Shown: positions 10,632 to 20,685 of the stretch, one piece after another
Numbering within the stretch: position 1 is the first letter of the stretch
Layout of the letters: each line of letters opens with the position of its first letter
Assembly (NCBI GenBank): GCA_036936605.1
Contig: JAUPFV010000002.1
Coordinates: forward strand, 162,308,813 to 162,372,812
DNA from: Limnanthes douglasii subsp. nivea
Lineage: Eukaryota; Streptophyta; Magnoliopsida; Brassicales; Limnanthaceae
Length of the DNA stretch: 64,000 nt
Direction: 5' to 3'
Translations under genes and position numbers: made by a program
Notes under the pieces: model-generated
The model's database searches: none
Seen by the model: the letters and a program-made list of their open reading frames with translations, nothing else
What the model was told of the DNA's origin: nothing

Positions 10632-10982
10632 TGTTATTTATTTTAGTGTAATTGGATCGACTAGTCGACCAATTTAATCATGATATATTATCAAACAAGT
10701 CGTAGAGTGCGGAGTGCACGCTTGTTAGATTATATCACGATTAGCGGGGTCAAGGGGCGGAGCCCCTTGCGGGGTCCAAGGGGCGGAGCCCCTTGGTTGG
10801 TCGAAATTATAAATATGGGTTCTGTTGAAAAGGAAATTATATCATTTTCATCCTCTCTGTTCAAAGTACATATCTCTGATTTTATCCAATTGAAATTTTT
10901 GGAGAACCCCAAAAATATTTCAATAAGAAATTGTTTACAAGACTTCAGAGATTATCCGGAAAACGAAACACTATTTTCTACA
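10632..10982 (+). repeat. C1 3' LTR
   Basis: Identical by eye to 5648-5998 over all 351 bp, followed by the CAGAT target duplication. Confidence 0.95.
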
Positions 10983-10987
10983 CAGAT

Positions 10988-11690
10988 TACGCTCGGGCAG
11001 CCCAACCGGTCAGCACAATACACCCGAACCCTCCTGTATCAGCCAAACCCTCGGTCCTGACAAGCCCGAGACCGAAACAAACAGGTCAGGCCACTCCACG
11101 TCCCATGTCAAACAAGTGGATCTGACCTGCATATTTCACAGATCTTACAGAGTGTGTAGCATCGATCTACGAGAAGACTAAGAAAAGCGGGATATATCGA
11201 AAACCTTTCCCAATACCGACACCTCGGGAGCAAAGGAACAACCGTTACTGCCGCTATCACGAGGACGTCGGGCATGAGACTAAGGACTGCATCGCTTTGA
11301 AGAAAGAAATACAGATGCTCATAGAACACGGAAACCTCTTGGAGTATGTTAAGAAGGCACAGCAAAGTACGACCTCGAAGGAAGTCGTGATAATTCCAAA
11401 ACCAGAAACCACCATGGCAATTTCGGAAGTGACCGATCCGTTCGATGTGTCTATCAAGTACCTCGATCCCGAAGCGAACCGCAACATCATCGGGATTATC
11501 GAGGAAGAAGCCGGGAAAAACATCGGTAATGTACGAGGTCTTTGTAAATTTTTTGAATCCCTTACTATCTTTGGGGGAGATTCTATGGCAGGAGTTACAC
11601 ATTCGTCCAGAAAGAGGCATATCGTCAACCTAACCACTCAGTTGGAAGCCAGAACTTGCTTCCAAACCAGAAGTGTCCCTTCCCCGATCC
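10988..11690 (+). pseudogene. G1 gag, C-terminal part
   Basis: Resumes the gag frame after C1 (DYARAAQPVST). A Pro-rich linker leads to a TGA at 11123, then the frame reopens. It contains CRYHEDVGHETKDC (about 11250-11292), a knuckle-like Cys/His motif typical of Tat-type gag that differs from the usual CCHC, followed by IALKKEIQMLIEHG. It runs on without a break into the protease. The 5340-bp insertion (C1 plus the target duplication) is a multiple of three, so C1 alone did not shift the frame. Confidence 0.8.
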
Positions 11691-12181
11691 TATACTTTGA
11701 CGACGACGACATGAGAGATATAGCCGGCCCCCATGAAGACGCCATTGTGATCGGGGCGGCCATCGCGGGGGAGGAGGTTTGGCGCATTTTGGTGGATACC
11801 GGTAGTTCGGCCAACATAATCTTCGCGTCCACTTTTGCCAAGTTTAGAACACCGTCAGTGATTGCGCGGTCCGACCACACCATAGTAGGGTTCACTAGGT
11901 CAGCAGCCGACGTTATAGGAGAATTTGAGGGCATAGTCCAATTAGGCCGCGGACCATTCAAGAAAGAAGTTACGGTTTTATTTGTGGTAGTAGACGCGCC
12001 GGCTTCCCACAACGCCATTTTCGGCCGATCATGGATATCGCGAATGCACGCAGTATCCTCTAGAATTCACTAATGTTTAAAATACGTGGTCAGAAACAAC
12101 GTGGGAGTGGTCCGAAGTAGCCAGAAAGCAGCACGGGAATGTTACTGGGCGGCATTGGCACCTAAAAAGGATCAAGAGATG
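11691..12181 (+). pseudogene. G1 aspartic protease
   Basis: Retropepsin-type protease that would cut the polyprotein. The active-site motif LVDTGSSANII has its Asp codon at 11795, with the flap and second half (FGRSWISRMHAVSS) near 12020-12060. A TAA at 12071 stands where related proteins have the Gln of LHQCLK, so a C-to-T change is likely. Two consecutive TAG codons at 12197 and 12200 follow in the linker to RT and are also consistent with CAG to TAG. Confidence 0.8.
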
Positions 12182-13324
12182 ATTCAAGCTCGGGAATAGT
12201 AGTTAAAGGGGCTCGCCCCGGAATCGCACCCCGTTGATGACCCCAGGGAAGCCCCGAGCCTCTTAACGACGGACGAAGAATGCGAGCAATACCAATTCGC
12301 CCCCGGAAAAGCCCTGCGGATTGGGGTACGCCTCTTACCGGTCTTCAGGGAACAGCTGCTGACTCGCCTACGGGAAAACTTGGATCTGTTCGCATGGTGC
12401 TCAAGAGATGTCACCGGGGTACCAGAGTCCTTTGCTGTTCACAAGCTAACCATCAACAGGAACGCCAGACCGATCTCGCAAAAGCGTCGGGCTTTTTCCA
12501 CAGAGAAGGCAGACATTATCTTACGAGAGGTCGAGAGAATGATCAGCGTCGGTCATATCAAGGAAGCAAGCTACCCGTTGTGGACCTCAAATCCCGTTCT
12601 AGTCAAAAAGAAAAATGGGAAATTGAGAATGTGTGTGGATTTCACCGATCTTAATCGGGCATGTCCGAAGGACCCGTTCCCGATGCCAAGAATCGATCAG
12701 CTGGTAGATTCGACGTCGGGTAACAAGTTACTGTCGTTCATGGATGCATACGCTGGGTATAATCAGATCAAATTACATACTGCGGATCAGAAAAGCACCA
12801 CATTCATCACAAGCCGGGGACTGTACTGCTACAAAGTGATGCCCTTCGGGCTGAAAAACACCGGTGCAACATACCAAAGGCTGGTCAACAAAACGTTCGA
12901 AGTTCAAATTGGGAGGAACATGGAGGTGTACATCGACGATATGCTGGTTAAAAGCGGCGCGGATGAAGCACACCTTACCGATCTGAAAGAAACCTTTGAT
13001 AACCTGCGGGGAATAAATCTCAAGCTAAACCCAGAAAAATGCTCCTTCGGGGTCTGGTCAGGAAAGTTCCTAGGTTTCTTCGTTAGCGAAAAAGGGATTG
13101 AAGCCGATCATATCCAGCTTCGGGCTCTAACCGATATGACTCCGCCCCGAAGCATCAAGGAAGTTCAGATCCTTACTGGGCGTCTGGCGGCTTTAAATCG
13201 ATTTATTTCTCGCTCATCTGATAAGTGCGCCCCATTTTTTCAGGTCTTAAGACAAGCTAAAAATTTCGTATGGACTCCCAAATGTAATGAGGCGTTCTTA
13301 GGAATCAAACGATATCTGTCATAA
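12182..13324 (+). pseudogene. G1 reverse transcriptase
   Basis: RT of Ty3/gypsy type, in the same frame as gag and protease. Motifs in order: NLDLFAWCSRDV, PVLVKKKNGKLRMCVDF (about 12592-12642), LNRACPKDPFPMPRID, FMDAYAGYNQI (first catalytic Asp), TFITSRGLYCYKVMPFGL, and YIDDMLVK with the catalytic pair at 12935-12940. The thumb/connection LTGRLAALNRFIS follows near 13165. The frame is open for 314 codons from 12380 to the stop at 13322 (YLS then TAA). Confidence 0.88.
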
Positions 13325-13690
13325 CCGAACCTTTTGACGAAGCCCATCGCGGGCGAGACACTTTTTCTTTATGTTGCGGTTACCGACTTCGCGGTCAGTG
13401 CCGCTTTGATTAGCGAGTCGGGCCCGACACCTACAGCAGTTTATTTCGTTAGCAAAAGCCTGTTAGATGCGGAAACCCGGTATTTAAAGTTGGAAAAAAT
13501 AGCACTCGCCCTGGTGACAGCAGCGCGAAAAATGCGCCCGTACTTTCAAGCCCACCCTATCATGGTCCAAACGTCATTCCCACTTAAGTACATCCTCTAA
13601 CGGCCAGACATCTCCGGAAGAATGTCCAAATAGTCGGTCGAACTAGGCGATTTTAACATCGACTACGAACCTCGGACAGCCGTGAAAGGC
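13325..13690 (+). pseudogene. G1 RNase H (RT-linked)
   Basis: First RNase H, in frame with RT. GETLFLYVAVTDFAVSAAL opens it, then VYFVSKSLLDAETRYLKLEK and ARKMRPYFQAH. Stops at 13598 (CAA to TAA is likely, in ILQRPDISGRM) and 13631 (TGG to TAG is likely, in SKWSVEL) break the connection to the second RNase H. It degrades the RNA strand of the hybrid. Confidence 0.82.
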
Positions 13691-14265
13691 CAAGTCCTGG
13701 CCGATGTTTTAGTAGAATTCCATTCCAAACGCCCTGATCAAGACGTGCTTTCCCAAGAGGCCGCACCGAGCGAATGGACCGTTCGTACTGATGGAGGGGC
13801 CAACATTAGTGGCTGTGGAGTAGGTATACAATTGGTGACCCCATCGGGTATAGCATGCACCAAGCAGGCCGATTTGGTTTCCCCACTTCGAATAATGAAG
13901 CTGAATACGAAGCCGCTCTGGCAGGGTTACGGCTAGCACATGTATGTGGGGAAAAACAAGTGCGCCTCATAAGCGATTCCCAACTCGTGATAACCCAAGC
14001 TTCGGGAAGCGCGGAAGCTCGGAAAGAACATTTGGTACAATACCTAGCGGCGCTCAGGGTTCTAGCCGCCTCGTTTGACAAGGTCACCTATGAGCATGTC
14101 CCGAGGAGCGAAAACATAGCCGCTGATTCATTGGCAACACTCTCCTGCTCCAGTAACTATCCTCGGGTGGTTGAACAAGAAAGCCCGTCTATTATCAAGC
14201 TTCAAGAATTAGACAACCGACCTGAGATCGCCTGTCAGATCTCTTCGGTAACCCTCTCAGACTGA
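13691..14265 (+). pseudogene. G1 second, archaeal-type RNase H
   Basis: Extra RNase H that marks Tat-type elements. VRTDGGANISGCGVGIQL holds the first catalytic Asp, SNNEAEYEAALAGLRLA the Glu, LISDSQLVITQ the second Asp, and PRSENIAADSLATL the last Asp. A frameshift near 13860-13900 moves the reading from the first to the second part, and a TGA at 14263 (DWRRD with Trp lost) ends it. This is the only frameshift I find in the whole G1 gag-pol. Confidence 0.83.
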
Positions 14266-15498
14266 CGGCGGGACATTATCACCTTCTTAGCTGAAGGTCG
14301 GTTGCCTAGTGATAACGCCTCGGCTCGGAAAATACGCAACAAGGCTCAGGGTTACGTCCTTTTGGGTGAAGTGCTATACAAGAAATCCTTCAGCCGCCCC
14401 CTGCTCCGATGCTTAGGGACCCATGAGTCGCAAATAATTGTATCCGAACTGCACGATGGTAAGGGTGCAGCACAATGCGGTTACAAAGCTCTGATCAGAA
14501 GGATTCTTCTTGTAGGATTTTATTGGCCGACGATCGCAGCGGATGCGCGACTGATAGTCAAAACTTGCGATACATGTCAACGGTTCGGAAACACGATAAA
14601 CATCCCCGCGGCCCCCCTAGAGTCTATATCCGAAGGACTACCCTTTGACCGGTGGGGAATCGACCTAGTCGGACCGCTACCAATGGCGTCGGGAGGAAGA
14701 CAGACGATTGTCGTGGCGGTGGACTATTTTTCCAAGTGGGTCGAAGCTGAACCTTAATCCTCCACCAAGACCAAATATATCATCAAATTTGTCTGGTCTA
14801 ACATATGTTGTCGGTTCGGGGTACCGCAGAGGTTAATTATGGATAACGGACCGCAATTCGACAGCGGGGAAATGAAAGCATTCTGCACCACCCATAAGAT
14901 CCGACAATGTTTCTCCGCCCCTTTCCACCCCCAAGCAAACGGGCAAGTCGAAGTAACCAACCGGACCATTTTGGACGGCCTCAGAAAAAACCTTGAAGGA
15001 AAGGCCGGGAAATGGCCCGACTACCTACAAGAGGTATTGTGGGCTTACCAAACCACCCATCGGACGGCTACTCAGGAATCACCTTATGCTTTAGTATATG
15101 GCATGGATGCGGTCACCCCTGCGGAATCCATCTTTCCGTCTTTGAGGATCGGAACCTACGCGGAGGAAACGAATGACAACAGCCGACGCCTCGAGCTCGA
15201 CCTTATAGAAGAGAAACGCAACCGCGCCCAATTAAACGCCTTACACTATCAGACCCTGATGAGAAGTCGATACTCTTCAAAAGTCCGACGTCGAGATTTC
15301 AAGGTCGGTGACAAGGTTTTAAGGCGCGTCTTTCTTCACACCAAGGACAAGAGCCTCGGTAAACTCGCCCCAAATTGGGAAGGGCCCTACGAAATCGTGA
15401 AAAAAATCAAGAGCGGGACATACCGCCTACAAAACAGGCTCGGGCATCTTTTGAGACTACCGTGGAACATTGAGCATCTAAAATTGTATCTAGAATAG
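14266..15498 (+). pseudogene. G1 integrase
   Basis: DDE integrase. The N-terminal zinc site keeps the first His (ELHDG) and CDTCQRF, but the second His appears replaced (AAQCGYK). Catalytic residues: Asp at 14662 (WGIDLVGPLP), Asp at 14842 (MDNGPQF) and Glu at 14950 (NGQVEVTN), with the canonical 35-residue spacing between the last two. A TAA at 14755 falls between the first two. The C-terminal domain has KVGDKVLRR, KSLGKLAPNWEGPYEIV and WNIEHLKLYLE. The second part (14839-15498) is an open 219-codon stretch. Confidence 0.87.
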
Positions 15499-15725
15499 TG
15501 GCGGAATTGTATTTAAAATTGTGTTGAAAAATAGTATCTAGAATTGTAATTGATTGGGGATGCACTCTTTCCTACCTCGGTGGCACGAGAAGGTTTTAAT
15601 GAGGCATCATAAACACCCGATCACCTAACTACATCAATCAAGAATTTATTTTGCCTTCCAAAATGTTAAGTGTTACGACCTTGGTCGGATGACGAGCTGA
15701 TCAACGTCTGTTACTAATATTAATG
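15499..15725. other. G1 spacer after integrase
   Basis: About 230 bp of noncoding sequence between the integrase stop and the 93-bp repeats. I see no gene. Confidence 0.6.
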
Positions 15726-16110
15726 GATCTACATGTTTAATTTTCCCGACCCTTTGGGAGAAGTTTCGATAACATATCGATCTACAGAACCTTAATGGGT
15801 TTTTCAGTTTCTACAACTGATCTACATATATGATTTTCCCGACCCTTTGGGAGAAGTTTCGATGACATATCGATCTACAGAACCTTAATGGGTTTTTCAG
15901 TTTCTACAACTAATCTACATATATGATTTTCCCGACCCTTTGGGAGAAGTTTCGATTACATATCGATCTACAGAACCTTAATGGGTTTTTCAGTTTCTGC
16001 AACTGATCCACGTATCTGATTTTCCAGACCCTCTGGGAAAAGTCTCAACTTAGGTTTTTCAGTTCCCGAACTGGTCCACACTTCACGATTCCCGATCCTA
16101 TCAGAAATTT
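15726..16110. repeat. G1 93-bp tandem repeats
   Basis: Units start at 15726, 15819 and 15912, exactly 93 bp apart and nearly identical. A fourth, degenerate unit begins at 16005 and fades by about 16110. Each unit holds CCCGACCCTTTGGGAGAAG and AACCTTAATGGGTTTTTCAG. The array sits where sense gag-pol and the antisense ORF converge. N1 (46550-46680) and D0 (near 25020-25270 and 27340-27600) have unrelated tandem repeats at the same place. Confidence 0.9.
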
Positions 16111-16328
16111 TTCAATATTACGTTTGAACTTAGGAATTTTCACAGAACTACTCTATTTTACCCAGGTGACAATATGTGAAAGGAGATAACTAGAAAAGTT
16201 AATATATTAATAGGGGACCCTGTGGCCCCCAAAACATAAACAAAAAAGTGTTCATCAGAAATATTGATAGGGGGCCCCGCGACCCCCAAAGAGTAACAAA
16301 AAAAAACAAAAAAAAAGAGAGAGCCTGA
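16111..16328. other. G1 noncoding segment beyond the antisense ORF stop
   Basis: Contains two copies of an ATAGGGG(A/G)CCC...CCCCCAAA block (about 16211-16234 and 16267-16290) and A-rich tracts. It is probably the 3' UTR of the antisense gene. Confidence 0.45.
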
Positions 16329-18964
16329 TCACTCGTCCTCTTCCTCCTCTTCAACTTCATCGGATTCCTCTTCATCTCTACAATCGACTCCCTCAGGGCG
16401 GTCTCCCTCGGGCACATCCAACAACATTGCTCCGAGGGGAAGGTCTGGAAAACGGTTGTGCAGCGACAGCACATACGCGGCTTTGGCGTCGGCAGTTTCT
16501 TTCTCCGACCATTTCCTACACCGATTCGCGAAGGCGACGTTCGAAGATTTTAGGTTTTGGACCTCCCGAGCCAAGGCAGCGGCACGGTCTTCCACGGTTT
16601 TCTTCATCTCCTCCGCGGCCTTCTTCGCCTCTTCCGCAGCCTGTCCCGCCTCCTCCGCGTCCTTCTTCGCTTCTTCCGCGACACGTTCGGCCTCTGCAAT
16701 CCGGCCCTCCGCCGACGCCTCAGCCACCTTGGCTTTTTCCACCTCCCCGGTGAGGATAACAATCTTCGCCTCCGCGCCCTTTGGCTGCTGGCCTAGCTCG
16801 GTCGCCCGCCGCTCTTTCAAGGCCGCCGGTACGAGCAAGTTGTACAAGGACAAAGCCAGACCATCCGATCCCCGTAGCGGGAATGTGTGCGGACTCCCAA
16901 GCATTGTCAGCACCGGAAAGTTCGGACCGCTCGACGAGGCTGCAGCTGGGTCCGACGCTTGGGGGGGCTCGACATCATCTGGAATCCCCACAAGGTCCGC
17001 CGTTGGAATACCTTTTACAGCGCCGTCGTGATCAGACAGCTTCGGTCCCGTGGCGGCACCCCCCGCACCGTCGACAGGCCTACTCACTGCCTTGGGATGC
17101 TTGGGTTTCTTTGCCTTCGTCCACTCCGCGTTGGTACGACCTTTCCTCTTCTGCACCGGAGCTTGCTCCTGGTTCGCCTCTGCACCTGCATGCACAGGCG
17201 CTTCTTCCCGAATCAGTACACCCGCATTACCAGCCCCGGTTTCGTTCTCCCCGGCCTCGTCATCGGACTTCGGGCGTTTGCTAGGCACCTTGTTGCGTTT
17301 TGGTAGATACACCTGCGACCCAGTGGCGCCGGTTTTCGCGATCACGTCCTCCAAGCTCGGGGGCTGTCGCAACTGCTCGATGGTGAGCACCTCGGACGAG
17401 CAACGCCAGAGGTTACTCATGATTAAGTTTGTATCTTTGAAAGTCCGATGCATAGCCCGACCCCAATGCGCCCGAGCATAGCCTTTCAACACCTCGAACG
17501 TGGCCTCGACGGCCTTCAAGTGGTCTTTCTTCAACCCTTGCAACCACTCCTTCGACACTGCGCGAAGGGTCGGTATATAATAATAATAATAAAAAAAACG
17601 GGGAGAAGAGCGGTACCATCATGGACCCAAGTCCGAAGCAGCTGCCTCTTGTTCTCCGGGGTATAAGGAAGACAGTTCTCCCAGCACCCGCTCCAGAACA
17701 CGAACCGATGCTTCCAGCCTTTGTCCCCCTCCAAGAAGTCATTAACTATCTTCCACTTGTTTCCCAAGGAAGAGTAGAAGAACGGGGACTTTGGGGCCTT
17801 GGACAGACCGAACATAGCAATATATTCCTCCATAGGCATAACCCGACCTGAAAGACGGGAAGCCATTATGCATGACATCAAAGTGTACCAAGCATTCGGC
17901 GTCAGCTGCGATGGGAAGATCTGGAGGGTGCGGAAGTATAGCGCGATCTCGGGATCTAAGGGGAAACGCAGACCCCAATTGAACAGCTCGGTGAACACCA
18001 CGATTTCCTGAGATCGGACGTGAACGGGGGTCTCCCCAGGAACCAGGAACCGAACATTGACACATTCGGGAATTCCCCAGCGGATCAGCAGATCCTTGTA
18101 CTCAAACTCTTGGAAGTAGAGGTACTTCCCTTCATAGAGAGAGACGACGTCCTTCGACCGAAGCCAGCTGAAATAAGTGGTAGTAATGGCAGCCTCAACT
18201 TCTTCGGGCAGAGGATCGTCAGGAGAGTTAGATGCGTTACCAACAGCTGCAACGCAGACCTCCACGGGCGCAACGTCCGCCTCTGATTCTCCCACTTCGG
18301 GGTCCGGAGCTTGGCCAGAGCTTCGGGCAGTAGCGGCGTTCGGGTCCGATGATCGTACTCGAGAGGTGGAGGGTTCAGCTGTATTACACGAAAAAGCCCG
18401 ATGAGCCGCTTCCAACTCCTCTGGCGTCAACTGGCGCTTGGGCAAACCTAAAAAAGTTACCGCAGTGTTAATACCGGTCTGATACCCTCGAATTGAGGGC
18501 GTAAGCTGAACCATTTCAAGATAGTTACCTCCTGCGGGAGATGTAGAGGGACTGCCTTCGCCCATGGTCAAGAATTTTGTTTTGCGAACGCGTCTGGGCG
18601 GGAACGGAGGCGGTGGAGCGAACGAGTTAACAGACGGAGGGGTCAGATTCTCTGACCGAATTGCAGGGGAGCGAGAGGAACTGCTGCTGGAGGAAAGGAC
18701 AACGGTCTCCGGAGATAGGCTGACCTCGGGAGATGGAGAACTGGGAAGGTCGGGCAAAAGGAAGGATTGAGCAGGGATCGGGGTGGCTAAAACAGGGTCG
18801 TGAGGACGCGGGACAGGGGTAAAGGGTTTTGAGTTAGATCCCCAAATCAAGCCGGCACGTCGGTATGCCTCGGCTCGATCACCGATGCTAGCCCACTCTT
18901 CGAAACTCCACACAGGCTTTTTCTTTTTCTCAGTTGATGAAGGCTTCGGGTACCTGGGTTTCAT
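16329..18964 (-). CDS. G1 antisense ORF (aORF), two exons, Transposase_28-like
   Basis: Encoded opposite gag-pol. Exon 1 runs from the ATG at 18964 to 17617 and exon 2 from 17557 to the stop at 16329. Removing 17558-17616 joins them in frame (HD-V-SKEWLQ) as 858 residues without a stop. The N-terminal 180 residues are Pro/Ser-rich. About residues 250-440 hold a conserved globular region (TYFSWLRSKDVVSLYEG, ELFNWGLRFPLDPEI, PSQLTPNAWYTLMSCIM, FVFWSGCWENC) that I place in the 'putative gypsy type transposon' family, Pfam Transposase_28. Exon 2 has basic patches (PKRNKVPSKRPK, KAKKPKHPK), a long Ala/Glu/Lys coiled coil and an acidic tail (EVEEEEEDE). Function is unknown; nuclear location and self-association are inferred. 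It keeps full coding length although gag-pol has ten stops. Confidence 0.8.
17558..17616 (-). other. Predicted intron in the G1 aORF
   Basis: 59 nt starting GTACCGC and ending CGCAG, with a T-rich/TTA core. Without removal, exon 1 reads into junk (FFIIIIIYRPF) and stops at 17531. With removal the frame continues into exon 2. N1 has an intron at the corresponding place (48470-48563). At 59 nt it is near the lower limit for plants. Confidence 0.65.
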
Positions 18965-18999
18965 GCAAACATTCTCTTCTCACGAATGGTCCGACAGCA

Positions 19000-19011
19000 C
19001 ACTTATAAATG
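19000..19011 (-). promoter_or_regulatory. Second TATA-like box upstream of the G1 aORF
   Basis: The minus strand reads CATTTATAAGTG about 36-47 nt before the ATG. It is closer but weaker than the box at 19101-19109. Confidence 0.35.
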
Positions 19012-19100
19012 GTCTGGCAAACACTTTCTCTCTCTAGAAAACGATCTGACAACACTTTCTCTCTCTAAAATGCCTCTGAGAGAAATCAAGAATTGTGGAG

Positions 19101-19109
19101 TATTTATAG
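19101..19109 (-). promoter_or_regulatory. Antisense promoter (TATA box) of the G1 aORF
   Basis: The minus strand reads GCCTATAAATACTCC, an excellent plant TATA box 137 nt upstream of the aORF ATG. The leader contains two copies of a GAGAGAGAAAGTGTT block. It lies inside the element and not in an LTR, so the aORF seems to have its own promoter. Confidence 0.65.
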
Positions 19110-19649
19110 GCGAGGTTGAATGACCGGGGGATACCAATCGACAAAAGCACAGCGGGAAGACGAAGAGTCTCCCTAAGAGCCTAGTCTGGCAAAGATGCAT
19201 CCGGTAAGACGGTGACACGTGTCGACCACCCTCTGACGAAGACTAACCTAGGCTACCCCCCTCGAACCCACTAATGATATGGGCCTTCGCAACCGTATCG
19301 ACTGAGAAAAGCAGGCCCACCATAGAAAAGCCCGGGACAGATGAAGAACCGGCCCATCATGGAGAGGCCCGGGTCAGAAGCTCGAAAGAACGCGAGAACC
19401 GACCTGACTCAGAACTACGAACATCGGGCGAGAAAGATCCAACCGAGCCTGAGTATTGCCTTCGGGAATTCCGTCGTGCACCTGAAAGTCCGGTCGGGAC
19501 AAACGGCGCTGTGGGTCGTCCGACGCAAAAGGAAGAAGAATAAAACCAGAGATAGGCCATTGGCTCAAAGCACAGGGGGCAGCGGATAACGGGTGCAGGT
19601 TCGGCAGTAAGTCTTCGCTCTTAATATTCCCGATGACTGGGGGGGCTAC
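19110..19649. other. G1 region upstream of the antisense promoter, with polypurine tract
   Basis: GC-rich and without a convincing gene; short open frames on both strands look like chance. It holds related GGCCCA(C/T)CAT...GCCCGGG blocks near 19313-19370 that may be promoter elements. It ends in the polypurine tract GACTGGGGGGGCTAC (19635-19649). Confidence 0.5.
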
Positions 19650-19977
19650 TGATGAGGGTAGAATTCGCCAAATGTAAATAATAAGGATTTAATCGTGAAT
19701 ACGAGTTGCCTGATGTAGCTATTAAGGAATTTAATATTTCTCGGGGACCAATGTATAAATATAGTACTTACTAAGGGGCCTGATTTGATATGTAAACGAC
19801 CCACTAAGGATTCAAGCGGATCCACTTTATTTTAGTATAAAAGGTGACCCACTTTCTTGGTAGGTGGGACATTGAATATTATTCTATTACATTCTCTTTC
19901 TCTCTCTATAATTTCTCTCTCTAGTCACATCAATCTCAAGATCCAAAACATTCTTCTAAACAATTATTGACACATCA
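19650..19977 (+). repeat. G1 3' LTR
   Basis: 328 bp, TGATGAGG...GACACATCA, aligned end to end with 3951-4278 with 7 differences. It is followed by TTAAT, an imperfect match to the GTAAT before the 5' LTR. Confidence 0.92.
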
Positions 19978-19982
19978 TTAAT

Positions 19983-20253
19983 AAGTAGTTTTATAAAGTT
20001 ATAAAATGGGATTTTTAGTAGATGTAAATATAAGAGACTGGAATGCAATTTGTCCATTTATATAACTCATTTAGATAATCTCCCGGTGTTTCCATAAATA
20101 GGCTCGGAGACTATGAATAAAGGGATCCAACTTTAGCTTCTTAAAGAGACTCTTACTTTTTACTTCTTTTATTATGATTCCATCATTCACATTCTCTCTC
20201 CAGATTTACAAATATAATTCAACTTTCATATTAGAAGTTTATTACACTTAACA
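19983..20253 (+). repeat. F 3' LTR, remainder after G1
   Basis: Continues the LTR interrupted at 3950. It has CCATAAATAGG (about 20093), CT-rich blocks and an end at ATTACACTTAACA. The stretch from the TATA box to GAATAAAGGGATC resembles the E LTR (near 56338-56375), so F and E are related but distinct families. The right boundary is an estimate. Confidence 0.55.
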
Positions 20254-20685
20254 ATGATTATACGGTTTTTCTTCCACTAGACACTCCAAAATGTACAAGT
20301 GTTTCAAGAGAGAGCTTTCGCTAGGTTTAAGGTCAATGTACATGTTTTTTAATAATTAATTATGAATGTATTATTTAACAAAAAAATCAAACGTAATGCA
20401 GCTAAATATACAGACATACTGGTTTCTCACTCAAATATCAGAATCTGGTCTAACAGGTACTCAAATCGAATATTTTGATGAGCCCATCAGTTTTAAAAAA
20501 AACGTTACTAGTCACAAAGTTGATACCCAAGTTCGGCAAATAAAGCCTTCAAAAACCAGTTTTAAGATTGAAGCGTGATTTAAATATTTAATTGTTATTT
20601 TCATATATTTATGTTATTTTAAGACATTTATGTAATTCCTCTTTTTTGGGATTAGGGTTTTGGGTAGTTATTATAGAAAGCATCA
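20254..20685. other. Unclassified AT-rich sequence
   Basis: Flank between the F LTR and D0. A 70-codon open frame (20366-20578) has no recognisable motif and is probably chance. The CATCA at 20681-20685 adjoins the D0 LTR. Confidence 0.4.

Larger units (their letters stand above)
5648..10982 (+). mobile_element. C1: intact Ty1/copia LTR retrotransposon
   Basis: Full-length element of 5335 bp inserted in G1 gag. The two 351-bp LTRs (5648-5998 and 10632-10982) appear identical, start TGTT and end TACA, and are flanked by a perfect 5-bp target duplication, CAGAT (5643-5647 and 10983-10987). One uninterrupted 1361-codon ORF encodes gag, protease, integrase, RT and RNase H in the Ty1/copia order. 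Identical LTRs and an open polyprotein mark the youngest insertion in the window and a candidate for recent activity. The lineage within Ty1/copia is not assigned. Confidence 0.95.
3951..19977 (+). mobile_element. G1: Tat-type Ty3/gypsy LTR retrotransposon
   Basis: A 16-kb composite: about 10.7 kb of G1 plus a 5.34-kb copia insertion. Order: 5' LTR, primer site, gag, protease, RT, RNase H, second archaeal-type RNase H, integrase, 93-bp tandem repeats, antisense ORF, polypurine tract, 3' LTR. The second RNase H and the antisense ORF identify the Tat lineage. The two LTRs (328 bp) differ at 7 positions by eye, about 2%. Gag to the second RNase H is one frame broken only by stop codons; a single frameshift near 13880 precedes the rest, so the element is not autonomous as it stands. 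It is richer in GC than its surroundings. Another 5' end is at 63470-64000. Confidence 0.9.

Noticed and set aside
11108..12018. Minus-strand open frames of 126-170 codons over G1 gag-protease
   Set aside because: They lie opposite a recognisable protease and gag domain and have no motif of their own.
16427..17481. Several + strand open frames of 79-191 codons in the G1 3' region
   Set aside because: They are shadows of the GC-rich antisense ORF, overlap each other in all frames and show biased Arg/Ser/Pro composition.
19274..19589. Two overlapping + strand frames near the G1 3' LTR as a sense accessory gene
   Set aside because: The sequence is low-complexity Arg/Glu text from short GC-rich repeats in the antisense promoter region; no domain seen.
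20366..20578. 70-codon + frame between F and D0
   Set aside because: No motif, high AT content and no conserved copy elsewhere in the window.
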